Shown here: positions 6,854 through 7,638 of the stretch, piece after piece | Layout of the letters: each line of letters opens with the position of its first letter | Numbering within the stretch: position 1 is the stretch's first letter | Origin: an uncultured Desulfomonile sp. | Lineage (GTDB): Bacteria > Desulfobacterota > Desulfomonilia > Desulfomonilales > Desulfomonilaceae | Assembly (NCBI GenBank): GCA_903853735.1 | Contig: CAINUH010000359.1 | Coordinates: forward strand, 1 to 7,638 | Direction: 5' to 3' | DNA: 7,638 nucleotides | Program-made: the position numbers and the translations under genes | Notes under the pieces: generated by a model | The model's database searches: none | Told to the model about the DNA's origin: nothing | What the model saw: the letters and a program-made list of their open reading frames with translations, nothing else

Positions 6854-7638
6854 TCATTTGGCTTCCCTGGTCTTGGCTTCGTCCCAAAGAGAGTCCATCT
6901 CCTTGAGATCAGCCTGTTCCAGTGTCCTGCCCATTGTTTGTAGACTTTTCTCAATATGGCGGAAACGTCGTTCAAATTTGTCCGATGTCTCGTTCAAAGC
7001 CGCTTCGCAGTTCACGTTCAAGTGTCGTCCTGCATTCACGATCACAAACAGCACATCTCCTAATTCTTCACGGCTTGCTTCCTGACATCCCGAGTCTACC
7101 GCCTGTCTTAGTTCGTTCAATTCTTCGTCAATTTTGGCAATAACTTCCTGATGACGCGTCCAATCAAAGCCTACTCTGGCCGCTCTTGCGGCCAGCTTCT
7201 GGGCCCGGCTTAGTGCCGGCAAGGACCTCGGAATACCGTCCAGAAGAGACTCACGCTGTCTTATGCTCTCCTCAGTAGCTTTGATTTTCCTCCAGTTGTC
7301 TATGACGTCCTGAGCATTCTTGACCTCTGCTTGACCAAAAACATGGGGATGTCTTCTTCGCATCTTTTCTATCGCAGAGTCCAATATCTGGTTCAGAGAA
7401 GCCAGGCCTTGCTGTTCAAACATATAGGCGACAAACACCACAAGAAAAAGCAGATCCCCCATCTCGTCCACAATTTCGTTGCGTCCGCCTCGATTCATAG
7501 CTTCGATAAGCTCATGATATTCTTCGAGTATGTACGGGTGAAAACTCAGCGGTGTCTGTTTTCTGTCCCAGGGGCAGCCGTTTTCTGATCGAAGAGTTCG
7601 TATAAGCTCTACCAGTCTGCCGAAGGCTTCAGCAGCCT
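6854..7638 (-). CDS. mazG: Nucleoside triphosphate pyrophosphohydrolase MazG (5' end outside window)
   Basis: MazG hydrolyses NTPs and dNTPs to NMPs and pyrophosphate, a house-cleaning role; in E. coli it also lowers ppGpp when overproduced. The frame is open past ATG 7498 to the window edge. The upstream codons read FGRLVELIRTLRSENGCPWD then RKQTPLSFHPYILEEYHELI, clear MazG sequence, so ATG 7498 is internal and not the start. About 260 residues are visible, near full length (E. coli MazG is 263), so only a few N-terminal residues are missing. Two tandem MazG domains each keep the metal-binding pattern: EEYHE followed by DEMGD in the first, and EELNE followed by EELGD in the second. The C terminus (DKFERRFRHIEKSL then EMDSLWDEAK) is also typical. 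It is convergent with rplY. Confidence 0.95.
   Translation of the reverse strand, partial: AAEAFGRLVELIRTLRSENGCPWDRKQTPLSFHPYILEEYHELIEAMNRGGRNEIVDEMGDLLFLVVFVAYMFEQQGLASLNQILDSAIEKMRRRHPHVFGQAEVKNAQDVIDNWRKIKATEESIRQRESLLDGIPRSLPALSRAQKLAARAARVGFDWTRHQEVIAKIDEELNELRQAVDSGCQEASREELGDVLFVIVNAGRHLNVNCEAALNETSDKFERRFRHIEKSLQTMGRTLEQADLKEMDSLWDEAKTREAK

Noticed and set aside
6854..7498. Complete 214-residue mazG starting at ATG 7498
   Set aside because: The frame stays open upstream and encodes the conserved GCPWDRKQT and EEYHE segments, so 7498 is internal and the gene continues to the window edge.
1..7638. CRISPR array, retron, toxin-antitoxin pair or other defence system
   Set aside because: There are no regularly spaced repeats, no reverse transcriptase motif and no small overlapping gene pair. 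mazG here is not next to mazEF-like genes.

Overview
The window looks like ordinary chromosomal housekeeping sequence from a Gram-negative bacterium. My best guess is a deltaproteobacterial (Desulfobacterota-type) lineage. This rests on the look of the proteins, the long L25/CTC form placed after prs, a full-length bifunctional Rel next to Der, and a Gram-negative style lipoprotein. It is an inference from memory, not a database match. No tRNA, rRNA, CRISPR array, prophage or intact mobile element is visible.

Layout, left to right. (1) 1-336, plus strand: a decayed 5' fragment of a transposase, probably ISKra4 family, readable only by switching frame twice. (2) 342-3926, minus strand: der (two-GTPase-domain ribosome assembly factor) followed after 72 bases by rel/spoT (bifunctional ppGpp synthetase/hydrolase), probably one operon. 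(3) 3927-4236: a divergent intergenic region with several short dyads and a plausible promoter for the next gene. (4) 4237-4788, plus: a small lipoprotein of unknown function. (5) 4789-5127: 339 bases with no convincing gene but with a good sigma70-type promoter just before prs. (6) 5128-6759, plus: prs (PRPP synthetase) and rplY/ctc (ribosomal protein L25), 69 bases apart and probably co-transcribed. (7) 6854-7638, minus: mazG (NTP pyrophosphohydrolase), convergent to rplY and cut only at its extreme N terminus by the window edge.

The recognisable genes share a theme of nucleotide supply, ribosome maturation and growth control. Prs makes PRPP for nucleotide synthesis, MazG removes unwanted NTPs, Rel sets the ppGpp level, Der helps build the 50S subunit and L25 binds 5S rRNA in it. 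They lie in at least three transcription units, so this is a neighbourhood and not one pathway operon.

I found no previously undescribed system. The least explained items are the orphan lipoprotein, the dyad-rich der/lipoprotein intergenic region, a possible hairpin over the rplY ribosome binding site, and the transposase remnant.
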